The translations under genes and the position numbers were made by a program. Of a stretch of DNA of 64,000 bases, positions 31,811 to 43,287 are shown in pieces (position 1 is the stretch's first letter; the number at the start of each line of letters is the position of its first letter). The notes under the pieces were generated by a model. The model made no database searches. It worked only from the letters and a program-made list of their open reading frames with translations, and was not told where the DNA came from. Source of the DNA: Anolis sagrei (Eukaryota > Chordata > Lepidosauria > Squamata > Anolidae). The DNA lies in NCBI RefSeq assembly GCF_037176765.1, contig NC_090025.1:172654040-172718039 (forward strand), in the 5' to 3' direction.

Positions 31811-32961
31811 CGAGGGTTATCCGGAAAGTAAGGTTACAAGACTTTTTTAAAATACAAAGAATGAATATATTTTAAAAAAACTTACACAGATTGTAGCATA
31901 GCTCTATGTCTGAAATAAATGATTTGTTTGTTTGTTTGCATAGGTATTGCATTATTTTTCCACATAATCGCCATTCAGTTCAATACATTTTGTCATCTGT
32001 AGGACGAGTTTTTGATGTCTGTGTCATAGAAGTTTCCCTCCGCATTTTTTTCCGCCAGTTCTTCATATTGATTTTCACCTTGTTGTCAAAAGTGTTTTCC
32101 ACTCAGGTGTTCCTTCAATTTAGTGAACAGATGATAGTCACTGGCAGAGGCGGCCCTAGGTAATTTTCAATGGTAAGCAAACAGTATTTTGCCCCCCCCC
32201 CCCCCCAAACCAATCACTGTTATATATTTTCTATTTGTCGTGGGAGTTCTGTGTGCCATATTTGGTTCAATTCCATCATTGGTGGAGTTCAGAATGCTCT
32301 TTGATTGTAAGTGAACTATACATCCCAGTAACTACAACTCGCATATGTCAAGGTCTATTTTCCCCCAAGAGCGCCTCAAGAGCGCCCCTGGACAAAATCA
32401 ACTATACTGCAAATGCTTACTTTGCGTAATGGGTTGAGCCGCCCCTGGTCACTGGCTGCTAGATTGGGGCTGTGAGAGGGATGGCTTAAAAAATCCCAAC
32501 CAAATGAAGTCAACAACTCTTGTGTTTCATAAGCGGTGTGCAGAAACGCATTGTCATGAAGGAGACAGACTCCCACTGTCAGCATCCCACGACGTTTGTT
32601 TTGATGGCTCTGCAAAGTTTCTTCACAGTCACACAATATATTGCATACCCATTTTGTCACATGCTGTCTTAACATTTCAATCTTTCCACAAACTGAAACC
32701 ATTTCACAATGAATCTCAGCAGAGTTCATTCCCGTAGTGTTGAGGCAGCGTTACAGCATGAACTTTGCACTTGGAGGGAAATGGAATGAGGATAGTCATC
32801 TCTAACCTTCACCACAATGCCACTCGATGAGCTACTGATGACTGGCACTGTTCGTTCACTTCTGCTGGCTTCCTGCTACACAGCAGTGATACCAACTTCT
32901 CCCGAGAAAATTCCCTGTGAGAGCTATGTGCCCTGTAACTTTACTTTCCGGATAAGCCTTG
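31811..32961 (-). mobile_element. Mariner transposon, internally deleted, with nested hAT
   Basis: Inverted ends CGAGGGTTATCCGGAAAGTA and ACTTTCCGGATAAGCCTTG are flanked by TA. On the - strand it encodes mariner transposase pieces: GVCLLHDNAFLHTAYETQEL (second catalytic Asp block) and SHPSHSPNLAASD (third Asp block). Without the 303-bp nested hAT and its duplicated 8 bp it is about 840 bp, against roughly 1.3 kb for a full mariner, and frames are broken, so it is inactive. Confidence 0.9.
32145..32447. mobile_element. hAT-type element nested in the mariner
   Basis: The ends CAGAGGCGGCCCTAGG and GAGCCGCCCCTG are flanked by a perfect 8-bp duplication gtcactgg (32137-32144 and 32448-32455). It contains a C run and the same internal module (TCATTGGTGGAGTTCAGAAT, AACTATACATCCCAGTAACT) found at 16.05-16.79 and 46.96-47.53 kb. 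Confidence 0.92.
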
Positions 32962-32999
32962 TAAGTACAAAATACAACTCAGGTTCATGTATAATGTAC

Positions 33000-33467
33000 T
33001 TTTATTATTTATTTATTTACAGTATTTATATTCCGCCCTTCTCACCCCACAGGGGACTCAGGGCAGACTACAATGTACATATACAGTCAAACATTCAATG
33101 CCTTAGACACACAACATATATAGACAGACAGTCAGAGGCTATTTAACATTCCAACTTTTTCTGGCCACCAGGGGAGCTGTCGCTTCACCGTCCATCTGCG
33201 ACACTGATGAAGTACTTCCACTTTCTCCACATGCTCGCTGATCTTTACGGCCTAGTAAATTAGTTAAATTAGCCTCTCCACAAAGTGGTACCTAAATTTC
33301 CTACTTGACAGATGCAACTGTCTTTCAAGCTGCAAAGGTTGACAACAAGCTACACAAATTTGGTTGGAAGCTCACTCTGACCCTGGCTGGCTTCGAACTT
33401 ATGACCTTTCGGTCAGTAGTGATCTTAATGCAGTTGACACCCAGCCAGCTGCGCCAAAGTCCTGTGC
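33000..33467 (-). mobile_element. tRNA-headed SINE with L2-like 3' tail
   Basis: Read on the - strand it starts GGCGCAGCTGGCTGGGTGTC, with a B-box-like TCATAAGTTCGAAGCCAGCC. It runs through a body of about 300 bp and ends with L2 3' sequence (CTGAGTCCCCTGTGGGGTGA ... TAAATAAATAAATAATAAA). A tRNA head plus LINE tail is the usual build of an L2-mobilised SINE. Confidence 0.7.
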
Positions 33468-34674
33468 TAATTGATATACATAGGTACAAATCTGGACAGA
33501 ATTGCCAAAATGTTAATAACTTGCATTGATTAACAGGTGGCAATCAAAGTGATGCCAGGTTATCAATCTGGAATCATCACTAAGAGCCTTAAAATTTGGG
33601 AGATTGGTTGCTGGGAGAAGTTGAGTGGGCAGTGGTGCCTGGTGGCTTCCATTCCATAGACTTGGGCAGACTCCTATCTGAACGTTAGTACAATGTCCTT
33701 CTTCAACGGCAGTGCCCAAGACTGGACACGGTCTTCTACAGGGTTCCATAGACTGAAAAACTTTGGAAACCACTGATGTAGAGGATGACCACTTCCCTAT
33801 GGAAAGTTTGGCTCTCTTGGCCATTCATGACTATTTTTCAGTCTTACAACAGTTGGTTGTGACCTAGGCAGATCATCTTCCCTTTACACTAAACTCATTT
33901 TAAGAGATGTTTACTAAACAAATTGGGAACAGCCTCTGCTTTGTACAGCACAACATGGTTGGACCAACAACAGCAGTAAAACAAGGAAACACATAACAAT
34001 GACTCTGTCCTATGCCGTATTTTCCTGCTCAGTCTTTGCACTGAAAGCAGCCAGACGTGTGTTTATTGAACACACATATCATCTGACCACAACAAAGGTC
34101 TAGGGCAGGCATGGGCAAACTCTGATCCTCCAAGTGTTTCAGACTTCCACTTTCACAATTCCTAACAGCCTACTGGTAGGTGTTAAAGATGAGGAGCAGA
34201 AAAGCAAACCAGCCTTCTAACTCAACACATGCCTTCCTTCCGTTAAGTTATCCCTATCACAGCTTTTCTATGGGAAATAAGCCACCAGAAATAAAGTAGG
34301 TTTAAAATCAGGATTGTATATGTTGTTAGGCACTTTGATTCTCATTATCAGGAGAGATAATAATGAAATAATATGGATTGAAAAGCCATTATCTGGAATT
34401 CCAAATGTTGAAATATCCCAAATTTCACATGGACAACTTAGACAAAGACACCTTGGTTTTCTGATGGTTCCATGTATTTGTTTCATCCACAAAATTGTTA
34501 AAAAAATACTGTAGATTACATTTTCTCCACACTATGTGCATAAATGTATGGATTTTTGTGTTTTGACTTGGATCCTATTGCCTAGATATCTCATGATAAG
34601 GAAAGGATTTCATACTCGGAAAAAATATGAAATACTTCTGCTCCCAAGCAATTCAGATTAGAGATTCTCAACCC

Positions 34675-34676
<2 letters not shown>
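33468..34676. other. Intergenic DNA, mostly unassigned
   Basis: A decayed half of an hAT-like MITE (GCAGGCATGGGCAAACTCTG ... CTAACAGCCTACTGGTAGGT) lies near 34106-34182. Nothing else was recognised. Confidence 0.5.
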
Positions 34677-34715
<39 letters not shown>

Positions 34716-35110
34716 TAATATTATTATTATTATTATTTAAAAAAACAAAGTATGGATAGTCGATGTCGCAATCCCAGATGACAGCAGGATTGCAGAGAAA
34801 CAAATGGAAAAGCTGACATGATATGAGGATTTGAAAATCGAACTGCAAAGACTCTGGCACAAACCAGGCAAGGTGGTCCCAGTGGTGATCGGCACACTTG
34901 GTGCAGTGCCTAAAGACCTTGGCCTGCACTTAAACACAATCGGCGCTGACAAAATTACCATCTGCCAGCTGCAAAAGGCCACCTTACTGGGATCTACATA
35001 AAGTATTCGGCGATACATCACACAGTCCTAGACACTTAGGAAGTGTCTGACGTGTGATCCAATACAACAGCAAAAGAGTGTCTGCTGTGGACTCATCTTG
35101 TTGTGTTTCA

Positions 35111-35152
<42 letters not shown>
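34677..35152 (+). mobile_element. Non-LTR LINE ORF end flanked by AAT repeats
   Basis: Between AAT/ATT microsatellites (34677-34738 and 35111-35152) lies a decayed coding piece: VDVAIPDDSRIAEKQMEKL, then ELQRLWHKPGKVVPVVIGTL, GAVPKDLGLHLNTIGADK and ICQLQKATLLGS. This 'VVIGTLGAVPK...LQKATLLGS' block is the C-terminal signature of a non-LTR retrotransposon. I lean to an R4/Dong-like or related clade but cannot settle it. Confidence 0.6.
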
Positions 35153-35424
35153 CAACAATAACAACAACAATAGGAAAGGGCAGCCAAATAAACTTAGGGA
35201 AGAGGTAGAGAATTTCCATTCCCCTTTATGCCACTTTTAATGTAAGTTAGACTTTCCCCTACTTTATAGTCAAGTGTACACATGTAAGCAAAATACAAAT
35301 ATGAAACTGGAGCTGGGTGACTGGAAAAACAAATATGAAAGAAATTCCTCCAAATTCTTATATTTCTGGAAAAACTGGGGGGAAATGGTATATAGTCTAT
35401 TTTCTTTTAGAATGAGAAATAAAA

Positions 35425-35657
35425 TGCGTTGTTGAAGACTTTCATGGCTGGAACCACCGGACTGTCTGGCCGTGTTCCAGAAGCATTCTCTCCTGATGTT
35501 TCGCCCACATCTATGGCAGGCATCCTCAGAGGTTGTGAGGTTTGTTGGAAACCAGGCAAGTGAGGTTTATATATCTGTGGAATGTCCAGGGTGGGAGAAA
35601 GAACTCTTGTCTGCCTGAGGCAAGTCTGAATGTTGCAGTAATAATCATCATCATCTT

Positions 35658-35699
<42 letters not shown>

Positions 35700-36412
35700 T
35701 TTATTTATGCCCCACCACCATCTTCCCAAGGGGGACTCGGAGCGGTTTACATGAGGCCAAGCCCACCGATACATTAAAGCAAAATAAAATATAAACAAAA
35801 AAAATAACATCAGAATAAAATAAATAAGTGATTCACGTAAAATAAACAGTGCAAAATAACATAATAGAAAAACAAACACAGTGGGCGGGCCAAATGCATG
35901 ACATAAAATGATAAAACTCTAGAGGAGATAGCCATGAAAAAGGTGTATTTGTGGGGGAGGCTAACTTGATTAGCATTGAATGGCCTTGCAGCTTCAAAGC
36001 CTGGCTGTTTCCAGCCTAGGGAAATCCTTTGTTAGGAGGTATTAGCTAGCCCTGATTGTTTACTGTCTAGAATTCCCTGAAATTAGTGTTGTGCTTTATT
36101 TACTGTCCAGATTTTAGGGTTTTTTAAATACAAGCAGCCAGATTTTGTTCATTTTCATGGTTTCCTCCTTTCTATTGAAATTTTCCACATGCTTGTGGAT
36201 TTCAGCGGCTTCTCTGTGTAGTTTGACATAGTGGTTGTTAGAGTGGTCCAGCATTTCTGTGTTCTCTCACCCTGAACATTACACATATATATAAACTCTA
36301 CTTGCCTAGTTTCCAACCTATGAGGATGCCTGCCATAGATGTGGGTGACACATCAGGAGAGAATGCTTCTGGAACATGGCCATACAGCCCAGAAAACTCT
36401 CAGCAACCCTGA
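35425..36412. mobile_element. Penelope-like element end copy, interrupted by L2
   Basis: It starts GTTGTTGAAGACTTTCATGG and closes with the complementary GAACATGGCCATACAGCCCA. Reverse-strand sequence near 36150-36250 reads like the C-terminal region of a Penelope-like polymerase (EMLDHSNNHYVKLHREAAEI-type). An L2 3' end with an ATC microsatellite (about 35640-35960) is inserted. A hammerhead-like core lies at about 35490-35535 on the - strand (see findings). Decayed. Confidence 0.65.
35640..35960 (-). mobile_element. L2-type LINE 3' end with (ATC)n
   Basis: ATC microsatellite at about 35647-35699, then TTTATTTATGCCCCACCACC and GGGGGACTCGGAGCGGTTTA, the reverse of the L2 3' end signature. Nested in the Penelope-like copy. 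Confidence 0.75.
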
Positions 36413-36481
36413 AATAAAATGTTTAAGTCAAGATGTTCATGTATTTACTTCTCCCAAAATTATTTCATCAGATTATGTATA

Positions 36482-36800
36482 AGTAAAGGTAAAGGTTTTC
36501 CCTTGACATCAAGTCCAGTCGTGTCTGACTCTGGCATAGTGGTATCCATCTCCATTTCTAAGCCGAAGAGCCGGCGTTGTCCATAGACACCTCCAAGGTC
36601 ATGTGGCCAGCATGACTGCATGGAGCTTCCCACTGGAGCGGTACCTATTGATGTACTCACATTTGCATGTTTTCGAACTGCTAGGTTGGCAGAAGCTGGG
36701 GCTGACAGTGGAAGCTCACGCCGCTCCCCGGAATCGAACCTGCGATCTTACAGACAACAAGCTCAGCAGCTCAGCACTTTAACCCACTGCGCCACCGGGT
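36482..36800 (-). mobile_element. tRNA-derived squamate SINE (first family)
   Basis: TAAAGGTAAAGGTTTTCCCT to CCCACTGCGCCACCGGGTAG. The B-box complement GGAATCGAACCTGCGATC is well kept. Confidence 0.92.
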
Positions 36801-37970
36801 AGGATGAAATTATTGCAATTCCTCGTCTTTTTTTTTCTTCGGTCCTTTATATGAAATGAGAGCTTTATGTTGACATAACACTATGGAGAACTGGTACAAC
36901 ACATCAAAATTATGAAATTTTAGCAGAAATATGTTATTGTTTGTCCCTGTAGTTAGATATGACCACTGCATTGGGTGCCACCAACTCTAGTGATTCCACT
37001 GGGTCAACCCTTCCCCCAAATAGGTTGAGCATCTTTAAAGTTTGGACTAAAACCTGGTGCAGATGAGTTGCCCAGCTGAAATGGAAGCATTTAGCTACCG
37101 TTCCTAATGAGAAACACATTGCCTCCTTTGTACAGAGAAAGATGTAGAATAGCCTACTCATTTAAGGAGTAGGAAAGGGCAATGCCTGAATCTGTTGTTA
37201 CTGCCAACACCCCACTGCTGACACAACACCATTAGTTCTTATCACACAAGGTTAGGCCAAGCAAGGTGGCTTCTGGTCCTGTCCACTCAGCGACCAGGAG
37301 TCAAGTAGGTTCTCTTGGGTTGGGACCAGTTGGGACCAGTTTGCCTATTTTAACTATACATATCTAAGGGGAAATAACCCTTTGTGCTCTCATCAAGTCT
37401 TTCACTTGCTGTTCTGCAGACCTAGAAGCAACTTCAAAATTTGTTCAGGCTTCACAGAGGAAAAGAACTCATAGAGAAGGGATAACCAAGGTGAGATCTG
37501 GATATGCATTACTAAACATCTCTCTAGAAAGCACAGAGGTCTTTTAGTGCTTATTGATTTTCCCCAAAGGGAAAATCTCTTTCACATATGGATGCTAAAT
37601 GTTTTTCCCTACTCTGCCTTCTCCCCTGGGAGAAAAATAATATAAGCCTTGATTAAAGAGCTCCAATATGTATTCTGAAACCAGCAATTAGCATTTAACA
37701 GCACTAGATCTGTATGTTCCCTGATTGCTGGTATGCTTGATGCAATTATAACTTTAGTGCCGAAAACCAACAAGAGTCTAGGAAAAACTGAATGCAAATG
37801 ATTATTCATTTTAATGAGCAGATAAGGATGAGAGGTACGAATGATATGTTAGACTGGTGCAGACGATGATGGACAGGAGATTAGCGTAGTAATATTGCAA
37901 TGAATGGGAGCAAGACACAAGGAGGCGAATGATCAAATGTTAGGCTAAAGGACATTTGTGTTTCCAGTCT
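36801..37970. other. Intergenic DNA, unassigned
   Basis: No gene or named repeat was seen. A short direct repeat TTGGGACCAGT occurs at about 37319-37340. Confidence 0.4.
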
Positions 37971-37971
37971 T

Positions 37972-38625
37972 TATGGGTTCTTGTGGGCAACAAGTTAAAC
38001 ATGTGCCAACAATGTCATGCAACAGCTAAAAAAGCCAATGGGATTTTGGCCTGAATAAATAGGAGTCTAGTGTCTAGATCAAGGGAAGTCATGCTACCCT
38101 TTTATTCTGCCTTGGTCAGACTACACCTGGAGTCACATTGTATCCAATTCTGGGCAATGCAATTTAAGGGAGATGTTGACAAACTGGAATGTGTCCAGAG
38201 GAGGGTGACTAAAATGATCAAGGGTCTGGAGAACAAGCCCTATGAGGAGTGGCTTAAAGAGCTGGGAATGTTTAGTCTGAAGAAGAGAAGGTTGAGAGGA
38301 GACATGATGAGGGCTATGGATAAATATGTGAGAGGGAGGGAGGAGGGAGCAAACTTGTTTTCTGGAGACTAGGACGTAGAACAATGGCCTCAAACCACAG
38401 GAAAGGAGATTCCACCTGAACATTAGGACGAACTTAACTGTGAGAGCTGTTCAGCAGTGGAACTCTCTGCCCTGGAGTGTGGTGGAGGCTCCTTCTTTGG
38501 AGGCTTTTAAACAGAGCCTGGATGGCCATCTGTTGGAGTACTTTGAATGCAATTTTTCTGGTTCTCGGCAGGGAGTTGGTCTGGATGGCTACAAGGTCTC
38601 TTCCAACTCTATGATTCTATGATGC
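37972..38625 (+). mobile_element. CR1 LINE 3' part
   Basis: From TTCTTGTGGGCAACAAGTTA to CAACTCTATGATTCTATGAT. It encodes SRSREVMLPFYSALVRLHLE and DVDKLECVQRRVTKMIKGLE. Broken frame. Confidence 0.9.
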
Positions 38626-39022
38626 TATAATTCTGCATCAATGGGAGAAAATTGGGTCACATAGCCTCCTGTTTTGGTAGTGCCACTTTTTCAGCTGCTT
38701 TAAAAATATTTCTGCTCCCCTATCCCACTTTCCCAGTTGTAATCAGCTTAATTCAGCTGATGCAAAATGGGTTCAGAATGCAAAGGTGGTTTTCATTCAA
38801 TTTAGAGGAAGAGAGAAAAAGTGGACAGAATCTTGTCCTTCCCTGTAGACTCAGCCAAAAGCAAACTCCTGCGACTTCTCTTAGTTCATGTGTTCTTCTT
38901 TATCAATAACTGTCATTTTGACCACACTTTGATGCTGCTTTTTCACACATAAGAGGATTTGGTGAGACTAGTAATTCTCGTTGCAACAGTGGAATATGCC
39001 TTGTTTACATCCTATTGGATTT
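38626..39022. other. Intergenic DNA, unassigned
   Basis: No recognised element. Confidence 0.4.
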
Positions 39023-39030
39023 CTCTATGC

Positions 39031-39466
39031 CAGTTTTTCCCAACCTTTTTTAAAACCAGGGACACTTGACCAAGGACCACTTTGACCAGTGACCACTCTC
39101 CAACATTAGTACCTAAAGGGTTACGAATCAATTTTTGGTCAACTTTAGATTTGGTTTTGTTATTTGTAGAGCTGATTCAGAAATTTATTTCTTTATTTTC
39201 TATATTTGAATACTGCCCTTCTCAGCTCACAGGCAACTCAGGGATAGACCACATCAGCTCTAGTTTCTGATATAGAACATATACCATCCAGTAGTCACCA
39301 TCTGCTCGCCCACAGAAAACCATATTTAATAAGCCTCTTCACTATAAGAGGGCTTTGTGAGACCAGTCACTCTCGTTGCAACGGTGTAGTAACTGTGTGG
39401 CAGCGGACCATATTTTAGTTCTTGTGGGCCACTTGTGGTCCACGGACCACAGGTTGGGAACCACCA
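39031..39466 (+). mobile_element. Non-autonomous hAT transposon (~436 bp)
   Basis: Same family as 18737-19188. Ends CAGTTTTTCCCAACC and CAGGTTGGGAACCACC; flanks ctctatgc / ctctatgt (one mismatch). A small L2-like scrap near 39180-39245 lies inside. Confidence 0.85.
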
Positions 39467-39549
39467 CTCTATGTGGAGCTGCCTTTGAAAAGTGCTTAGA
39501 AGCTTCAGTTGGCCCAAAGAGTGACAGCCAGATTATTATCTAGGAACTG

Positions 39550-39850
39550 GCTACAGCTGGCATGTAGGCGGGGGGGGGGGGGGGGGGCTTGGGGGGCTTC
39601 AACCCCCCCCCCCAAATCTCGTGGTGGTCTGTGAAAAGGCCTTACTGGTACATTATTTAAACTGTTATGTTTATTCATATCATGATCTGATCACCATGCC
39701 CAATATATCTCATATGCATGGGGGTATTGGGGTAACGATACAAAAGGTTTGCAAGGGTAGACCCTCTTTCACTCATACTCAGCCCCCCCCCCCCCAAATC
39801 AAATTCAGCCCCCCCCCCCCAAATCAAAATCCTGGCTACGGGCCTGGGTG
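39550..39850 (-). mobile_element. G/C-homopolymer-bearing DNA repeat
   Basis: Three or more G or C runs of 10-18 bases (39570-39586, 39604-39613, 39783-39795, 39810-39820) punctuate a repeat ending CTGGCTACGGGCCTG. The repeated ...CCCCCCAAATCAAA unit suggests an expanded MITE end. Family uncertain. Confidence 0.5.
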
Positions 39851-40378
39851 ACAGGGAGCACACAACTCCCCTGTTGCAGCAGCTCCATTGGCTGCCAACT
39901 CTTTTCTGGGCACAATTTGTCTGGTTTTGACCTGCAAAGCCTTATACGGCTTGGATCCAGGTTATTTGGAGGACCGTATCTCTTTATGAACTTATCAGAA
40001 CACTACGATCCTCTGGAGGGGGCCTTCTCTTTCTCCTACGACCATATCTGTCTCAGTTGGTGGGAACAAGAGAAAGGATCTTCTTATTGGCTGCTCCAAC
40101 TTGGACCTCCTTGCCTAGAGAGGCCAGGTTGGCCCCATCCCTGCTCACCTTTCGTTGGTAGGTAAAACCATTTCTCTGCCTGGCATCAGGATTTTTCTAA
40201 ACTGACAAGTGTCTGACTTTTGAAGGTGGTGTATTTGGGATTTGAAGATGGGGGTAAACATTTTAATATTTTAATAGTTTTAATATTATACATATATATA
40301 TATATAATATTTTAATGTATTAGCATTGTTTTATATTTATTGTTAGCCACCTTGAGTCCCTATGTCAGGATTGATGCA
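39850..40378 (+). mobile_element. L2-type LINE, ORF end and 3' UTR
   Basis: Decayed L2 polymerase C terminus (LHWLPT..., RTLRSSGG..., LAAPTWTSLPREARLAPSLL) followed by an AT-rich 3' UTR and GTTAGCCACCTTGAGTCCCT. Confidence 0.8.
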
Positions 40379-40625
40379 ACCTTGTCATGACAACCCTGTG
40401 CACCTGGCAACATTTTGTTGCAGATCCCACTATATTTGTGTTTAATGATGTCCAGGAGGCCAGTTACAGGTAGCAGCAATCAAAACAGAAGGGTGTGTTG
40501 CAAGCTTTTGGACAGGTTGCTACTCTCTCGCTCCGCTTTGCAAAATGAGACCATTTTAAATCAGATTCAGTGCTGCTCTGCTGCTAAAGTTAGAACTGCA
40601 CCAATTTCCTAGGCCTATTTCTGTC

Positions 40626-40785
40626 CCAGGCCCCATCTACACTGTCATATAATGCAGCTTGAAACTGCATTACATAATAGTCAATGCAGTTGAACTGCCT
40701 TGAACTACATTATATGATTCTATGTTGACCATATAATGTAGTTTCAAATTGCATTTACTGGCAATGCAGATGGGGCCCCAGTCTA
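40626..40785. mobile_element. Palindromic MITE (~160 bp)
   Basis: GGCCCCATCTACACTGTCAT pairs with the far end TGCATTTACTGGCAATGCAGATGGGGCCCC through complementary arms around CATATAATGTAG cores. Partial relatives lie near 42215-42270 and 47693-47730. Confidence 0.7.
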
Positions 40786-41446
40786 CCCTTGCCTTTTACT
40801 TGCAGCATGAATGGGAGAATAATACTTTGGAACTGTATATTAAAGAGCTTTGGAGAAAGAATTTTGCTTTCTTTTCAGAGTGTGTAATATTCTTTAGGTT
40901 CCCACGCTAATTGAGTCATTTGCAATACAGAGGAAGAAGAGCCACTTGCTTAGCAGGCCTCAAGTTTGCCACGGATATTGCAAAAATTACTTTTTTGGGT
41001 ATCCATACTGCAGATGGGGTTGGAGTAGGGAGAGATCATCTAGAAACGTATATTTCTAAACTCTGGCTTAGCAGCACATTTCAATATTGAATACTAGTGC
41101 AGTTCTGCAACAAAATAAATGGCAAATCTTTTAGTTCCTAAGAATTCCAAGCTGCAAAGGTCCAAGAAAACATTCAAGTTTCGTTCATATCTCTGAGAAT
41201 CTACGAAAAACAGGCGGGCAAGGGATTAAACAATGTTCAGGTTGCAATCCTCTGAAAACTTACTTCTTAGTAGACACTCGGTTGAGTTTCATGACTTAGT
41301 GCAGATTGCAATGAGATTCTTCCAAAGTGATTTCCTAAATCAGGGCGGGAATTGTGCAGGCCTCCGTGTGATGTGAGATAGCAACTCCCAGCATCTTTCA
41401 CCATTGGCTATGCTGGCTAATACTGCTGAGAGTTGTAGTCCACAAA

Positions 41447-41661
41447 GAGCGCATCTATATTGTAGAATTAATGCAATTTGAGATCACTTCAACAGCCATG
41501 GCTCAGTGCTGTGGAATCCTGGGAGTTGTAGTTTGGTGAGGCACCAGCACTCTGGCAGGGAAGTCTAAAGACTTTGTAAAACTACAGGATTCCATACCAT
41601 TGAGCCATGCCAGTTAAAGTGGTGTCAAACTGCATTAATTCTACAGTGTAGATGCACCCTG
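41447..41661. mobile_element. Palindromic MITE (~215 bp)
   Basis: GCGCATCTATATTGTAGAAT and ATTCTACAGTGTAGATGCAC form the arms. The interior carries ATGGCTCAGTGCTGTGGAAT / ATTCCATACCATTGAGCCAT. A second copy lies at 50415-50647. Confidence 0.8.
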
Positions 41662-42376
41662 TATCTGAACGGCCACATCATTCCCAGCCTGTTCTGAACA
41701 CTGCACCAAAATGATTCGGAGTACGTATTTAATGGGTGAACTGTTTGATTTATAAATTACATTTTTGTAACTGCGTATTTTTCAAAATCTCAGCATTAGG
41801 GTTCTCTTTGAACGTCAGATGAAATGTAAAGCATTGACTGTCCCAAGAGTGAAGGAAATTATGCTTTTATCATTTGCTATTTAGTGTTTGATGTTTACTG
41901 AACTTGTATCCAGCATCGGTGTTTGTTTCTTTAGAATTGCAGTATTGATTTCTTGATGCAGGGGAATAGATCTTGCAAATTGCTAAGATTTTGGGATTTA
42001 CTGTAACCCCTGGGGAAAGTCCTTTCTAGGAAAATCTAAATCCTCCATTGCAAACCTATGCTGTGCTTTGCTGAAGCTGAAGTCAGATAATTAAATGGTG
42101 TCTGGCTCTATCCTTCCTGGACAGAAATGTATCCACTATGGGTATGACAGTCTTATTCTAGTTTCGTGCATGAGAGGGAGGAGGAAACACGTTCTCAAAA
42201 TGGCTTTCATAGGCCTCAACTACACGGCCATATTATGAGGTTTGAAACTGCATTATATGGCAATGTACAATGCTACCAATCATCACAGAATGAACTACCG
42301 TAGTACATTTTCTTATATACTTTTACAGTGCAAGCTTTTGCATGCCTTCTTAGAAGGGTAATGAAAGAGACATTGA
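41662..42376. other. 5' flank of ATP6V0A4, unassigned
   Basis: No gene was seen. A partial MITE scrap (CATATTATGAGGTTTGAAAC) lies near 42220-42270. Confidence 0.4.
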
Positions 42377-42605
42377 TAAAAAGGTGAAGGTCAAGGTTTC
42401 CCTGACATTAAGTCTAGTCATGTCCGATTCTGGGGGTTGGTGCTCATCTCCATTTCTAAGCCAAAGAGCCGGCATTATCAATAGGCACCTCCAAGGCAAT
42501 GTGGCCAGCTTGACTGTATGGAGTGCCATTACCTTCCTGCTGAAGCAATACCTATTGATCTACTCACATTTACATGTTTTCAATCTGCTAGGTTGGCAGA
42601 AGCTC
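42377..42605 (-). mobile_element. Squamate SINE (first family), head lost
   Basis: TTCCCTGACATTAAGTCTAG through CTAGGTTGGCAGAAGCTC; the tRNA-derived head is missing. Confidence 0.85.
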
Positions 42606-42863
42606 ATCCTGAGTTTTTATCATTGTACCTTGCACATGTGGCCCATTCATTGTGATTGTGTTTGATATTGCACTGTATTATTTTGCATTATTTATTGTAT
42701 TTTTATGCTCTGTTTTATTGTGATGTCTGTTTTATACTTTTGTGTTATTTTGTTGTGATGCACTACTGGGCTTGGCCTCATGTAAGCCGCCCCAAGTCCC
42801 CTTTGGGGAGATGGTGGCGGGGTACAAATAAAGTTTATTATTATTATTATTATTATTATTATT
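42606..42863 (+). mobile_element. L2-type LINE 3' UTR with (TTA)n
   Basis: T-rich UTR, then AAGCCGCCCCAAGTCCCCTT, ACAAATAAAGTTTATTATTA and a TTA microsatellite tail. Confidence 0.88.
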
Positions 42864-43287
42864 GATGTTGTTGTTCATTCGCTCAGTCGTCTCCAACTCT
42901 TCGTGACCTCATGGACCAGCCCACGCCAGAGCTCCCTGTCGGCCGTCACCACCCCCAGCTCCTTCAAGGTCAGTCCAGTCACTTCAAGGATGCCATCCAA
43001 CCATCTTGCCCTTGGTCGGCCCCTCTTCCTTTTACCTTCCACCTTCCCCAGCATAATTGTCTTCTCCAGGCTTTGCTGTCTCCTCATGATGTGGCCAAAG
43101 GACTTCAACTTTGTCTCTAGTATCCTTCCCTCCAGTGAGCAGCCGGGCTTTATTTCCTGGAGGATGGACTGGTTGGATCTCGCAGTCCAAGCACTCTCAG
43201 CACTTTCCTCCAACACCACAGTTCAAAAGCATCTATCTTCCTTCGCTCAGCCTTCCCTAAGGTCCAGCTCTCACACCCGTTATTATT
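42864..43287 (-). mobile_element. Bov-B (RTE) LINE 3' end
   Basis: On the - strand it encodes LKSFGHIMRRQQSLEKTIML, GKVEGKRKRGRPRARWLDGI and ELGVVTADRELWRGLVHEVT KSWRRLSE, the C terminus of Bov-B reverse transcriptase. It ends with the short Bov-B 3' tail (ACGACTGAGCGAATGAACAA). It keeps 114 open codons. Bov-B is the LINE family known to have moved between squamates and ruminants. Confidence 0.93.

Noticed and set aside
32376-32729. 117-codon - strand frame
   Set aside because: Mariner transposase remnant interrupted by a nested element; not a host gene.
34677-35152. Coding host exon (VVIGTLGAVPK block)
   Set aside because: Contains stops, lies between AAT microsatellites, and the block is a known non-LTR retrotransposon C-terminal signature.
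42875-43219. 114-codon - strand frame
   Set aside because: Bov-B LINE C terminus.
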